Positions 25,581-34,533 are shown, numbered from the stretch's first letter. The stretch: 64,000 bases of DNA from Pseudomonas putida S13.1.2 (GCF_000498395.2 NZ_CP010979.1:4402001-4466000); one strand, 5' to 3'. The notes: a model not told the origin generated them from the sequence alone. Numbers and translations are program-made.

Positions 25581-26231
25581 ATGTCCACCCGTAACCACCC
25601 GCAATTCCCCGCTGTTTCCGCCGCCATCGCCGCCTTCCAGGCCGGGCGCCCTGTGCTGCTGCTTGACGATGACGACCGCGAGGACGAAGCGGACATCATT
25701 GCCGCTGCCGAAAACATTACGCTGCAGACCATGGCCATGATGATTCGCGACTGTAGCGGCATCGTCTGCCTGTGCCTGGACGAAGCCACCGTCGACGCAC
25801 TGCAACTGGCGCCGATGGTGCAGAACAACCAGGCCCGTCATGGCACCGGCTTCACGGTCACCATCGAGGCCGCAGAAGGCATCACCACCGGGGTTTCTGC
25901 CCAGGACCGCATCACCACCATTGCCGCGGCACTGCGCTCCAGCGCCGAACAGCGCCATATCGTCAGCCCGGGGCATGTGTTCCCGCTGCGCGCCCGCAAT
26001 GGCGGGGTATTGACCCGCCGTGGGCACACCGAAGGCTCGGTGGACCTGGCGCGCCTGGCCGGCCTGCGCCCGGCGGCGGTGTTGTGCGAGCTGATGAACC
26101 CCGATGGCAGCATGGCCCGCGGCGAGCAGGTGGCGGTTTATGCGCGCCAGTACAACTTGCCGGTGCTGACCATCGAGGAGTTGGCGCGTTACCGTGAGGC
26201 GATGCTGGAACGGGAAGCAGAGCCGGCCTGA
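25581..26231 (+). CDS. ribB: 3,4-dihydroxy-2-butanone-4-phosphate synthase (stand-alone)
   Basis: RibB converts ribulose-5-phosphate to formate and dihydroxybutanone phosphate, the four-carbon precursor of riboflavin. The product is 216 aa from ATG 25581, which follows GAGGAGCG. Signatures are the acidic loop DDDDREDEADII, the HGTGFTV block and RRGHTEGSVDLARLAGL. It is a second RibB in this window, the other being the RibB half of RibBA at 37086-38177. Only this one is under the FMN riboswitch. It seems to be a regulated top-up enzyme. Confidence 0.95.
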   Translation: MSTRNHPQFPAVSAAIAAFQAGRPVLLLDDDDREDEADIIAAAENITLQTMAMMIRDCSGIVCLCLDEATVDALQLAPMVQNNQARHGTGFTVTIEAAEGITTGVSAQDRITTIAAALRSSAEQRHIVSPGHVFPLRARNGGVLTRRGHTEGSVDLARLAGLRPAAVLCELMNPDGSMARGEQVAVYARQYNLPVLTIEELARYREAMLEREAEPA

Positions 26232-26248
26232 TAGAGCTCCTTGGGGCT

Positions 26249-26333
26249 ATTCGCGGGCTTGCCCGCTCCCACAGGGTCCGCGCCGGGTTCAGAACCGGTG
26301 CAATACCTGTGGGGGTTTACCCGCGAAGAGGCC
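26249..26333. repeat. Inverted REP pair between ribB and xseB
   Basis: The arms at 26249-26276 ('attcgcgggcttgcccgctcccacaggg' class) and 26306-26333 are in opposite orientation and flank a small inner palindrome. Confidence 0.85.
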
Positions 26334-26424
26334 CGCAAATCCAACCGCATCACCCCGGAAGTTTGCTCCCCCCGCCCCGCTCTGCTAGTGTCGCGCCGTT
26401 CTGAATGCCACCGAGACAGTCGCC

Positions 26425-26667
26425 ATGGCCCGCAAAAAAGCCTCCCTCGATTTCGAGCAATCCCTCGCAGACCTGCAAGCACTGGTCGAGCGCCTGGAGA
26501 ACGGCGAGTTGTCGCTGGAAGAGTCGCTGGCCGCCTTCGAGCAAGGCATCGCCCTGACCCGTGATTGCCAGGGTGCCCTGGCCCAGGCCGAACAGAAGGT
26601 GCAAATCCTTCTGGAGCGCGACGGCGAACTGGCCGCGCAGCCCTTCGACGCGGAGCCGGAAGCATGA
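26425..26667 (+). CDS. xseB: Exodeoxyribonuclease VII small subunit
   Basis: XseB joins XseA to form exonuclease VII, which degrades single-stranded DNA into short pieces. The product is 80 aa, the normal size, with the family pattern FEQSLADLQALVERLENGELSLEESLAAFEQGI. Its stop overlaps the ispA start (ATGA), as in many gamma-proteobacteria, so ispA translation is coupled. Confidence 0.95.
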   Translation: MARKKASLDFEQSLADLQALVERLENGELSLEESLAAFEQGIALTRDCQGALAQAEQKVQILLERDGELAAQPFDAEPEA

Positions 26668-27551
26668 TCGGCACCTACCAGGCCAGCTGCCAGGCTCGGG
26701 TCGACGCCGCCCTCGAACCGCTGTTCGTTGCCCCGTCCAAAGAGCTGGAACGTCTTTACGCCGCCATGCGCTACAGCGTGATGAACGGCGGCAAGCGCGT
26801 ACGCCCGTTGCTGGCCTACGCGGCCTGCGAAGCCTTGGGCGCCCCGGCCGAACAGGCCAACGGCGCGGCCTGCGCGGTCGAACTGATCCACGCCTACTCG
26901 CTGGTGCATGACGACCTGCCAGCCATGGACGACGACGACCTGCGTCGCGGCCAACCCACTACCCACAAAGCATTTGACGAAGCCTGCGCCATCCTCGCTG
27001 GCGACGGTTTGCAGAGCCTGGCGTTCAGTGCCCTGCTCGACCCAGGCCTGAGCCCGCAGGCCGACAGCATTCGCCTGGCCATGGTCCAGGCCCTGGCCAA
27101 GGCTGCCGGCCCGGCAGGCATGGTCGGCGGCCAGGCCATCGACCTCGGTTCGGTAGGCCTGAAGCTGGACCAGCAGGCACTGGAGTTCATGCACCGGCAC
27201 AAGACCGGCGCGCTGATCGAAGCCAGCGTACGCCTCGGCGCCCTGGCCAGCGCGCATGCCGAACAGCCGCAGCTGGATGCCTTGCAGGTTTATGCACAGG
27301 CCATCGGCCTTGCATTCCAGGTGCAGGACGACATCCTCGACGTGGAAAGCGATACCGCTACCCTGGGCAAACGCCAGGGTGCCGACATAGCGCGTGACAA
27401 ACCGACCTACCCGGCCCTGCTGGGCCTGGAAGCGGCCAAGGCCTATGCAATCGAACTGCGCGACCAGGCGCTGGTCGCACTGCAAGGGTTCGGTGAAACG
27501 GCCGAGCCACTGCGGGCCCTGGCGCGCTACATCGTCGAACGCCGTAACTGA
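26664..27551 (+). CDS. ispA: Farnesyl diphosphate synthase
   Basis: IspA condenses isopentenyl diphosphate with dimethylallyl and geranyl diphosphates to make farnesyl diphosphate in the cytosol. From ATG 26664 the product is 295 aa. The first Asp-rich motif is DDLPAMDDDD (DDx4D type) and the second is DDILD. GGKRVRPLL supplies diphosphate-binding residues. It overlaps xseB by 4 bp. dxs follows 176 bp later, so two isoprenoid steps are clustered. Confidence 0.96.
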   Translation: MIGTYQASCQARVDAALEPLFVAPSKELERLYAAMRYSVMNGGKRVRPLLAYAACEALGAPAEQANGAACAVELIHAYSLVHDDLPAMDDDDLRRGQPTTHKAFDEACAILAGDGLQSLAFSALLDPGLSPQADSIRLAMVQALAKAAGPAGMVGGQAIDLGSVGLKLDQQALEFMHRHKTGALIEASVRLGALASAHAEQPQLDALQVYAQAIGLAFQVQDDILDVESDTATLGKRQGADIARDKPTYPALLGLEAAKAYAIELRDQALVALQGFGETAEPLRALARYIVERRN

Positions 27552-27565
27552 GCAGCTACACCATT

Positions 27566-27643
27566 CCCTGTGGGAGCGGGTTCACCCGCGAATGCGCCAG
27601 TAAATTCAACATCGCATTCGCGGGTAAACCCGCTCCCACAGGG
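27566..27643. repeat. Inverted REP pair between ispA and dxs
   Basis: The arms 27566-27596 and 27613-27643 are near-perfect reverse complements around the 'gggagcgggtt...acccgcgaatgcg' sequence. The pair lies 15 bp after ispA. Confidence 0.9.
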
Positions 27644-27727
27644 GCCGCGTAACCTGTGGTCGAATGGGCACTTTTCCCACAATGGGGTAAACTGCCGCGT
27701 CTTCACACACCTATAACGACTCGCCTG

Positions 27728-29623
27728 ATGCCCACGACGTTTCAAGAGATCCCCCGCGAACGCCCGGTCACGCCGTTGCTCGACCGCGCTGACACGCCTG
27801 CCGGCCTGCGCCGGCTGGCCGAAGCCGACCTGGAGACCCTGGCCGACGAACTGCGCCAGGAACTGCTCTACACCGTGGGACAGACCGGTGGGCATTTTGG
27901 CGCCGGTCTGGGCGTGATCGAGCTGACCATCGCCCTGCACTACGTGTTCGACACCCCGGACGACCGGCTGGTGTGGGACGTGGGCCACCAGGCCTACCCG
28001 CACAAGATCCTCACCGGGCGCCGTAACCGCATGCTCAGCCTGCGCCAGAAAGACGGCATCGCCGCCTTCCCGCGCCGCAGCGAAAGCGAGTACGACACGT
28101 TTGGCGTCGGCCACTCCAGCACCTCGATCAGCGCCGCACTGGGCATGGCCATTGCCGCCCGTCTGCAGAACAGCGCACGCAAGTCGATCGCGGTGATCGG
28201 GGACGGGGCGCTGACTGCTGGCATGGCCTTCGAGGCGTTGAACCACGCCCAGGAAGTCAACGCTGACATGCTGGTGATCCTCAACGACAACGACATGTCG
28301 ATTTCGCGCAATGTCGGCGGCCTGTCCAACTACCTGGCCAAGATCCTCTCCAGCCGCACCTACGCGAGCATGCGCGAAGGCAGCAAGAAAGTGCTGTCGC
28401 GCCTGCCAGGCGCCTGGGAAATCGCCCGCCGCACCGAGGAATACGCCAAGGGCATGCTGGTGCCGGGCACGCTGTTCGAAGAGCTGGGCTGGAACTACAT
28501 CGGCCCCATCGACGGCCACGACCTGCCGACCATGATCGCCACCCTGCGCAACATGCGTGACCTGAAGGGCCCGCAGTTCCTGCACGTGGTGACCAAGAAG
28601 GGCAAGGGCTTCGCCCCGGCCGAGGTCGACCCGATCGGCTACCACGCCATCACCAAGCTGGAGCCGGCCGACAAGCCTGCCGCGCCGAAGAAAGTCAGCG
28701 GCCCGAAATACTCTGCCGTGTTCGGCCAGTGGCTGTGCGACATGGCCGCCGCCGACAACCGCCTGGTGGGCATTACCCCGGCGATGAAGGAAGGCTCCGA
28801 CCTGGTCGACTTCAGCGAGCGCTACCCGGAACGCTACTTCGACGTGGCGATCGCCGAGCAGCACGCCGTTACCCTGGCGGCCGGCATGGCCTGCGAGGGC
28901 AGCAAGCCGGTGGTGGCGATCTACTCCACGTTCCTGCAGCGTGCCTACGACCAGCTGATCCACGACGTGGCAGTGCAGAACCTCGACGTGCTGTTCGCCA
29001 TCGACCGCGCCGGCCTGGTTGGCGAAGACGGCCCGACCCACGCGGGCAGCTACGACCTGTCGTACCTGCGCTGCATCCCGGGCATGCTGGTGATGACCCC
29101 CAGTGACGAAAACGAGCTGCGCAAGATGCTCAGCACCGGTCACCTGTACAACGGCCCGGCAGCCGTGCGCTACCCGCGTGGCACCGGCCCGAATGCGCCG
29201 ATCAGTGGCGACCTGGAGCCACTGGAAATCGGCAAGGGCGTGGTTCGCCGCCAGGGCGAGAACGTCGCCCTGCTGGTGTTCGGCGTGCAGCTGGCCGAGG
29301 CCATGCAGGTGGCCGAGCAGATCAACGCCACGGTGGTCGACATGCGCTTCGTCAAACCGCTGGACGAGGCCTTGGTGCTGGAACTGGCTGGCAGCCACGC
29401 GCTGCTGGTGACCATTGAAGAGAACGCCATCATGGGTGGCGCGGGTGCTGCGGTGGGTGAGTTCCTGGCCAGCCAGGCAGTGCTCAAGCCGCTGCTGCAC
29501 CTGGGCTTGCCCGACATCTACGTCGAGCATGCCAAGCCTGCACAGATGCTGGCTGAGTGCGGGCTGGATGCGGCCGGGATCGAGGCTTCGGTAAAAGCCC
29601 GCATGGCCAGGCTCGGCTTGTAA
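27728..29623 (+). CDS. dxs: 1-deoxy-D-xylulose-5-phosphate synthase
   Basis: Dxs makes DXP from pyruvate and glyceraldehyde-3-phosphate with thiamine diphosphate, the entry step of the MEP isoprenoid pathway and a precursor for thiamine and pyridoxal. The product is 631 aa, full length. The ThDP site shows GDGALTAGMAFEALNHA with NDNDMSIS about 30 residues later. WDVGHQAYPHKILTGR and DRAGLVGEDGPTHAG are family-specific. It sits downstream of xseB-ispA, with a REP pair in the gap. Confidence 0.97.
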   Translation: MPTTFQEIPRERPVTPLLDRADTPAGLRRLAEADLETLADELRQELLYTVGQTGGHFGAGLGVIELTIALHYVFDTPDDRLVWDVGHQAYPHKILTGRRNRMLSLRQKDGIAAFPRRSESEYDTFGVGHSSTSISAALGMAIAARLQNSARKSIAVIGDGALTAGMAFEALNHAQEVNADMLVILNDNDMSISRNVGGLSNYLAKILSSRTYASMREGSKKVLSRLPGAWEIARRTEEYAKGMLVPGTLFEELGWNYIGPIDGHDLPTMIATLRNMRDLKGPQFLHVVTKKGKGFAPAEVDPIGYHAITKLEPADKPAAPKKVSGPKYSAVFGQWLCDMAAADNRLVGITPAMKEGSDLVDFSERYPERYFDVAIAEQHAVTLAAGMACEGSKPVVAIYSTFLQRAYDQLIHDVAVQNLDVLFAIDRAGLVGEDGPTHAGSYDLSYLRCIPGMLVMTPSDENELRKMLSTGHLYNGPAAVRYPRGTGPNAPISGDLEPLEIGKGVVRRQGENVALLVFGVQLAEAMQVAEQINATVVDMRFVKPLDEALVLELAGSHALLVTIEENAIMGGAGAAVGEFLASQAVLKPLLHLGLPDIYVEHAKPAQMLAECGLDAAGIEASVKARMARLGL

Positions 29624-29629
29624 TCCCTG

Positions 29630-29821
29630 GGGCCGCTCTGCGGCCCATCGCGACACAAGGCCGCTCCCACATTGACCGCACCGCTCCCCAGGCTTGCGCA
29701 ATACCTGTGGGAGCTGGCTTGCCGGCGATGGGGCCCTGACAGGCCGCACAACACAATCGCCCCCAGACTGGCCCACCTGTGGGAGCGGCCTTGTGTCGCG
29801 ATCGAGGGCGCAGCCCTCGCA
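29630..29821. repeat. Cluster of three REP elements between dxs and btuB
   Basis: Elements at about 29634-29671 and 29776-29821 belong to the 'ggccttgtgtcgcgat' class. The one at 29703-29736 belongs to the 'cctgtgggagctggcttgccggcgat' class. They occupy nearly the whole gap. No cobalamin riboswitch was recognised. Confidence 0.85.
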
Positions 29822-29835
29822 AAATGGTACTGCCC

Positions 29836-31707
29836 ATGAAAGCCCCAACTTTTGCCACCCTGCTCTGCCTCCCCCTCCCGCTGCTGGCTGCTGAGCGCGA
29901 CGACGCCCTCAAGCTCCCCGACGTGCTGATCAGCGCCAGCCGCCAGGTCGAATCGCGCACCGCCACCAGCGCCGCCAATACCGTCTTCACCCGCACCGAC
30001 ATCGACCGCCTGCAACCCACCAGCGTCACCGACCTGCTCAGCCGCGTGCCTGGCGTGCAAGTGGCGCCTACCGGTGGCCGTGGCAGCCTGCCCGGCATCT
30101 TCATCCGCGGCACCAAGGCAGCGCAAAGCCTGGTGTTGGTCGATGGCGTGCGCATTGCCAACGCCACCTCCGGCGACAGCGGCCTGCAGTTTCTCGACGT
30201 CGACCAGATCGAGCGGGTGGAAGTGCTGCGAGGCTCGCGTTCGGCGGTGTACGGCAGCGATGCCATTGGCGGGGTAATCCAGATCTTCACCCGTCGCAGC
30301 AATGGCCCCGGCCTGCAGCCGCGCCTGCGCATGGCCGCCGGCAGCAACCAGACATTCCAGCGCAGCCTGGGGCTTTCGGGCGGGGATGGCGCAACCCGCT
30401 TCAACCTCGGCGCCAGCCTGGATGAAACGGCCGGCATCGACTCGACCGGGCCTTCGTTCTCCAGCGATGGTGACCACGACGCTTACCGCAACAAGGCATT
30501 CAACCTGAGCCTGAGCCACACCTTCGGCGAACGCTTCGAGGCCGGCCTGAACCTGCTCGACAGCCGGGGCCGCAGCGAGTACGACAACCCGTTCGGCGGT
30601 TTCGACCCGGTCACCTTCGAAAGCTTCGGCCAGCAGCCCTACACCGATTTCAGCGTCAGCAGCCTGGGCAGCTACTTCGATGCCCAGCTCACCGACACCT
30701 GGCATTCGCGGCTGGAACTGGCCCACAGCGAGAACCGCGACGACAAGCGCGACAAGCTCAGCGCCGAACGCTTCGTGTTCAACACCTACCGTGATCAGGT
30801 CACCTGGCAGAACGACCTGGCCCTGGGCGAGCGACACAGCGTGTTGCTGGGTGGCGACTGGTACGAAGACCGTGTGCACGCCAGCACCGACTTCACCGAA
30901 GACAGCCGCTGGAACCGCGCCGTTTTCGTTCAGCACCGCTACCAGGGCGAGCACTTTTCCACCGAAGTGGGTGTGCGCCATGACCGTAACCAGCAGTTCG
31001 GCGGCCAGACCACCTGGAGCGGCAGCCTGACCGTACCGTTGAACGCACAGAATGATGTGCTGCTGTCCTACAGCGAGGGCTTTCGGGCGCCAACCTTCAA
31101 CGACCTGTATTACCCCCAGTTCAGCAACCCGGACCTGGACCCCGAGCACTCCAGAAGCTACGAGCTGCAATGGCGCAGCCAGCTGACGGCGGACAGCCGC
31201 CTGGAAGCCTCGCTGTACCGCACCGACCTGCGCGATGCGATCGTGTTCGGCCAGGACTCGATACCCCGCAACGTGGCCTCGGCACGTATCAACGGCTTCG
31301 AAATGGCTTTGGCGCAGCAGTGGGGCGCCTGGCACAGCCAGCTCGGCCTGGCACTGATCGACCCTCGTGACCGTGACAGCGGCCACACCCTCGCCCGCCG
31401 TGCACGCCGCACGTTGAGCCTGGACCTGGACCGTGAACTCGGCCGATTCACCGTGGGGGCAAGCTGGCAAGCGGTCAGCGGCAGCTACGACGATGAGGCC
31501 AACCGCAACCACATCGGCGGCTATGGCCTGCTCGGTTTGCGCGGTAGCTGGGCAGCCACTGACGAACTGAAACTGGAAGCGAAGCTGGATAACCTGCTGG
31601 ACCACGCTTACAGCCGCGCCCTGTACAGCTACGAGGGTGCCTACCACCCCTACCGCGAAGAAGGCCGCACGCTGTTGTTCAGCGTTACCTGGACGCCGGC
31701 GCTTTAG
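29836..31707 (+). CDS. btuB: Vitamin B12 outer membrane receptor
   Basis: From ATG 29836 the product is 623 aa, with a short signal peptide (LCLPLPLLAA). The mature start has a TonB-box-like LPDVLISASR. The plug domain has FTRTDIDRLQPTSVTDLLSRVPGVQV, the IRGTKAAQSLVLVDGVRI block and VEVLRGSRSAVYGSDAIGG, typical of BtuB. The barrel ends near LLFSVTWTPAL. It imports cobalamin in a TonB-dependent way. The convergent btuF overlaps its 3' end by 23 bp. A start at ATG 29824 is possible but would sit inside the REP. Confidence 0.92.
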   Translation: MKAPTFATLLCLPLPLLAAERDDALKLPDVLISASRQVESRTATSAANTVFTRTDIDRLQPTSVTDLLSRVPGVQVAPTGGRGSLPGIFIRGTKAAQSLVLVDGVRIANATSGDSGLQFLDVDQIERVEVLRGSRSAVYGSDAIGGVIQIFTRRSNGPGLQPRLRMAAGSNQTFQRSLGLSGGDGATRFNLGASLDETAGIDSTGPSFSSDGDHDAYRNKAFNLSLSHTFGERFEAGLNLLDSRGRSEYDNPFGGFDPVTFESFGQQPYTDFSVSSLGSYFDAQLTDTWHSRLELAHSENRDDKRDKLSAERFVFNTYRDQVTWQNDLALGERHSVLLGGDWYEDRVHASTDFTEDSRWNRAVFVQHRYQGEHFSTEVGVRHDRNQQFGGQTTWSGSLTVPLNAQNDVLLSYSEGFRAPTFNDLYYPQFSNPDLDPEHSRSYELQWRSQLTADSRLEASLYRTDLRDAIVFGQDSIPRNVASARINGFEMALAQQWGAWHSQLGLALIDPRDRDSGHTLARRARRTLSLDLDRELGRFTVGASWQAVSGSYDDEANRNHIGGYGLLGLRGSWAATDELKLEAKLDNLLDHAYSRALYSYEGAYHPYREEGRTLLFSVTWTPAL

Positions 31708-32497
31708 CCGCGAGCAATGCGCACAAACGGGCGGTGGCTTCGATCATCTGCCCACTGGGCCGCTCAATACCTTTGTCGGGTACCACCAGCAAGCCACCAT
31801 CGGCAACCGCACGCAGTTGCGGCCAGGCCTTCCAGCTGGCCAGTTGCGCCTGATCGCCCGCCAGGATGACCTGTGGGTTGCGCAGCAGCACAGACTCCAC
31901 GTTCACCTGCGGCGCCGGTTGGCTGAGGTCGGCAAACACATTGCGCGCGCCGCACACGGCCAGGGCATCGCTTACCACCTGCTGGCCACCCAGGGTGTAC
32001 AACGGCTGATCCCACACTTGGTAGAACACCTGCAATGGCGCGTCACGCCGATACTGCTGTCGCAGTTGCAGCAGCCGTTCGCGCAGCGCCTGGGCGTACT
32101 GATGGCCTTGCCCGGCACGGCCGACACGCTCGGCGATGGCTTCGATCTGCGCGATCAACTGGTCGATGTCATGGGGTTCTGCACTGAAAGTGGCGATGCC
32201 CAGGCGCTTGAGTTGGTCGCGCTGGGCGGGTGGCACGCTGCCCGGCCAGAGCAGCAGCAGGTCGGGGCGCAGGCTGAGCAGGCGCTCCATGTCCAGTTGC
32301 CCCTGGCGCCCGACCGAGGGCAGGTCGCGCAGGGCTGCCGGCCGTTCGCCACCGTCGAGTACGCCTACCAGCAGGTCGTCGGCCTGCAGTTCAAGCATGA
32401 TTTCAGTCATCGAAGGCGCCAGGCTGACCACCCTCAAGGGGTCAGCGGCCAGCGCGGTGCAGGCAAGCAGCGCCAGCAGGCCAGGCAGCAGGCGCAT
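31685..32497 (-). CDS. btuF: Cobalamin-binding periplasmic protein
   Basis: From ATG 32497 the product is 270 aa with a signal peptide (LLPGLLALLACTALA). It has the class III solute-binding fold of BtuF: RVVSLAPSMTEIMLELQADDLLVGV, and VSLRPDLLLLWPGS-like and QVILAGDQ segments. BtuF delivers B12 to BtuCD in the inner membrane; btuCD are not in the window. Its start overlaps the stop of the upstream membrane protein gene. The longer open frame upstream of 32497 overlaps two other genes and is not real. Confidence 0.9.
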   Translation of the reverse strand: MRLLPGLLALLACTALAADPLRVVSLAPSMTEIMLELQADDLLVGVLDGGERPAALRDLPSVGRQGQLDMERLLSLRPDLLLLWPGSVPPAQRDQLKRLGIATFSAEPHDIDQLIAQIEAIAERVGRAGQGHQYAQALRERLLQLRQQYRRDAPLQVFYQVWDQPLYTLGGQQVVSDALAVCGARNVFADLSQPAPQVNVESVLLRNPQVILAGDQAQLASWKAWPQLRAVADGGLLVVPDKGIERPSGQMIEATARLCALLAAKAPASR

Positions 32498-32916
32498 CAG
32501 CCGAGCTGGCGCGGGATGCGATAGAGGTACAGCACCACCACGGTGGACAACGCCAGCAAGATCTGCGGCACCGCCTCCAGGCCGACCAGCACCGACAGTG
32601 CGGCGACCCAGGCCGGGAAGCAGGCGTACAGCATGGCTATGCGCCGCACGCGCGCCAGTTCGATCCAGGCGGCGGGTTCTTCGCTGCTGCCCAGCACCTT
32701 GGAGGTGGCGATCAGTGCCCGCTTGTAGGCGCCGAAACGTGGCAGGCTGAGGAACATGGTCGCCGCACCGGCGATGAACAGTGGCATGGCCAGCACCGGA
32801 ATCAGTGCAGCCCCACCACCAAAGGCCCAGGCCATTACCGGCAGCGGCACCAGGCCCAGGGCCAGGTACTGCCACCAGGCCAGTGCCAGGCGCCGCTTGA
32901 CCTCGGCGCGGGTCAC
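32497..32916 (-). CDS. Small inner membrane protein of unknown function
   Basis: The 139-aa product has four likely membrane segments: LALGLVPLPVMAWAF, LIPVLAMPLFIAGAATMFL, IAMLYACFPAWVAALSVLVGL and IPQILL-type ALSTVVVLYLY. A cytosolic loop lies between the second and third. It overlaps ribA upstream by 4 bp and btuF downstream by 1-3 bp, so the three genes form a tight operon. The family is found next to ribA in pseudomonads, but I do not know its role. Confidence 0.82.
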   Translation of the reverse strand: MTRAEVKRRLALAWWQYLALGLVPLPVMAWAFGGGAALIPVLAMPLFIAGAATMFLSLPRFGAYKRALIATSKVLGSSEEPAAWIELARVRRIAMLYACFPAWVAALSVLVGLEAVPQILLALSTVVVLYLYRIPRQLG

Positions 32917-33530
32917 GCCTGTGGCGCCTCGCCCTGGTGTTCATTGCCCAGCATGTGGCCGAGTTTGCCGGCCTTGGTCGCGAGGTAAAGGCGATTGTGC
33001 GGGTTGTGACCGGTGTGCAGCGGCACACGCTCGGCAACCACGATATTCATGTCGGTCAGCGCCTTGACCTTGCGCGGGTTATTGGTCATCAGGCGCAGGG
33101 CCTTCACACCCAGATGCTCCAGCATCGGCAAGCACATGGCGTAGTCGCGCTGGTCGGCGGCAAAGCCAAGGCGTTCGTTAGCTTCGACAGTATCGGCACC
33201 GCCATCCTGTAACTCGTAGGCGCGGATCTTGTTCAACAGGCCAATACCACGGCCTTCCTGACGCAGGTACAGCAGCACCCCACGGCCTTCGCGGGCGATG
33301 GCCTGCAGCGCGGCTTCCAGCTGCGAACCGCAGTCGCAGCGCTGGCTGAACAGGGCATCGCCGGTCAGGCACTCGGAGTGCAGGCGCCCCAGCACCGGCT
33401 GGCCATCTGCGATGTCACCCAGGCTGAGCACTACGTGCTCGCGGCCAGTGGCTTCGTCGAGAAAGCCGTGCATGGTGAAGGTCGCGAATGGCGTCGGGAG
33501 TTTAGAGGCGGCAACAAAGACGACGGGCAC
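32913..33530 (-). CDS. ribA: GTP cyclohydrolase II
   Basis: RibA opens GTP to the first riboflavin intermediate, releasing formate and pyrophosphate. The product is 205 aa from GTG 33530, which follows AGGAG. The zinc ligands are Cys54, Cys65 and Cys67 in HSECLTGDALFSQRCDC, and YLRQEGRGIGL carries the catalytic Arg/Tyr region. It is the only intact GTP cyclohydrolase II seen here, since the RibA-like half of RibBA lacks the cysteines. It leads the operon with the membrane protein and btuF. Confidence 0.96.
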   Translation of the reverse strand: MPVVFVAASKLPTPFATFTMHGFLDEATGREHVVLSLGDIADGQPVLGRLHSECLTGDALFSQRCDCGSQLEAALQAIAREGRGVLLYLRQEGRGIGLLNKIRAYELQDGGADTVEANERLGFAADQRDYAMCLPMLEHLGVKALRLMTNNPRKVKALTDMNIVVAERVPLHTGHNPHNRLYLATKAGKLGHMLGNEHQGEAPQA

Positions 33531-33570
33531 GTTGTGCTCCTGGAATAAGTTGAAAATTTCTCGTGGGGCG

Positions 33571-33579
33571 ATTGTATCA
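33571..33579 (-). promoter_or_regulatory. Candidate extended -10 box of ribA
   Basis: On the minus strand TGATACAAT matches an extended -10 (TGnTATAAT) and lies about 40 bp before the ribA start. No good -35 is seen. Confidence 0.4.
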
Positions 33580-33664
33580 GCCGGTTGCAGGCTGTGGGCG
33601 GGCTGAATACCGTGGGTTAAGATCGAAAAGTTCGATGCTTAGCAGCGCGGGCTTGGCAGGCTCT

Positions 33665-33753
33665 CTGTGGGAGCGGGTTTACCCGCGAAGCAGACAACGC
33701 GGTGCCTGGCACCGGCTCCGCCGGTGTTCGCGGGTAAACCCGCTCCTTCAGGG
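33665..33753. repeat. Inverted REP pair between the binding protein and ribA
   Basis: The arms 33665-33689 and 33727-33753 carry 'ctgtgggagcgggtttacccgcgaa' and its complement. With the ribA promoter region they account for the 244-bp gap. Confidence 0.88.
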
Positions 33754-33774
33754 ACCGCGCAAGCCCTCTGAATG

Positions 33775-34518
33775 CTAATGCGGGCGGCTATCAGGGCCGA
33801 AAGGATACGGCTGTTTCCAGTGCTCGAAAATCGGCTTCAGCTCGCCACTGCGCACCAGTTCGTCCATGCGCTTGTCGAACAGGTCACACAGCGCCTTGGC
33901 CTGGCCGTTGCGGGCAAACGCCAGGTACAGCGGTAACTCGGCCACATGGGTACGGCGGAAGCGCTCGGGCTGGGATGACTGGCTCAGGACATAATCGACT
34001 TCGGTCTGTGCATCGATGTAGAAGTCCACACGGTCATGCTCGAGCATCGGCAGAATGCCTTCGCGGCGCTGAATTTCACGGTATTCATGCACGTCTGGCA
34101 GGTAGCTGCCGTAGTCGTAGCCACGCACCCAGGCCAGGCGATACTTGCCCACATTCTGCGCAGTAGGCACAGGTTTGCTGGCCAGCCCCAGGGCGTAGAT
34201 GTGGTCCATGTCGAAGTGCCAGCGCGGGTACAGGTTGTCGTTGTTTTCTTGCTTGTACGAGCCCACCCAGGCATCGGCTTCGCCACGTTTGACCAGCCCG
34301 ACTGCACGGCTGTAGGGCGCGCTCTGGGCCACCACTTTGACCCCTGCCGGCTCGAACACCTTGCGCAGTACGTCCCAGGCCACCCCGGTACCGTCAGCGT
34401 TGGTGTAATCGAGCCACTCTTCGCTGACCAGGTGGATCTGCTTCGGCACGCCCTCAGCAGCTGCCACCCATGGGGCAACGCTCAGCAGCATTGCCAACAG
34501 CAAAGCCCTTATGGCCAT
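33775..34518 (-). CDS. Periplasmic solute-binding protein (family 3-like), no transporter partner
   Basis: The 247-aa product starts with a clear signal peptide (ALLLAMLLSVAPWVAAAEG). It belongs to the family 3 (PBPb/HisJ-like) fold: LVSEEWLDYTNADGTGVAWDVLRKVFEPAGV and AYSRAVGLVKRGEADAWVGSY-like segments. No ABC permease or ATPase is nearby. Orphan members of this family may serve signalling or shared transporters. It lies 15 bp downstream of pgpA on the same strand and may be read with the rib-nusB-thiL-pgpA run. Ligand unknown. Confidence 0.82.
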   Translation of the reverse strand: MAIRALLLAMLLSVAPWVAAAEGVPKQIHLVSEEWLDYTNADGTGVAWDVLRKVFEPAGVKVVAQSAPYSRAVGLVKRGEADAWVGSYKQENNDNLYPRWHFDMDHIYALGLASKPVPTAQNVGKYRLAWVRGYDYGSYLPDVHEYREIQRREGILPMLEHDRVDFYIDAQTEVDYVLSQSSQPERFRRTHVAELPLYLAFARNGQAKALCDLFDKRMDELVRSGELKPIFEHWKQPYPFGPDSRPH

Positions 34519-34533
34519 TCACGCGCTCCCTGT

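Noticed and set aside
29500..29836. Cobalamin riboswitch before btuB
   Set aside because: I looked for a B12 box and found only REP elements; a covariance search was not possible.
27527..31647. Two long minus-strand ORFs (about 770 and 709 codons) opposite dxs and btuB
   Set aside because: Both are antisense to conserved genes, run across REP elements and show no domain.
32498..33037. Upstream extension of the btuF frame to 450 codons
   Set aside because: It overlaps the membrane protein and ribA genes and lacks BtuF similarity before the signal peptide at 32497.
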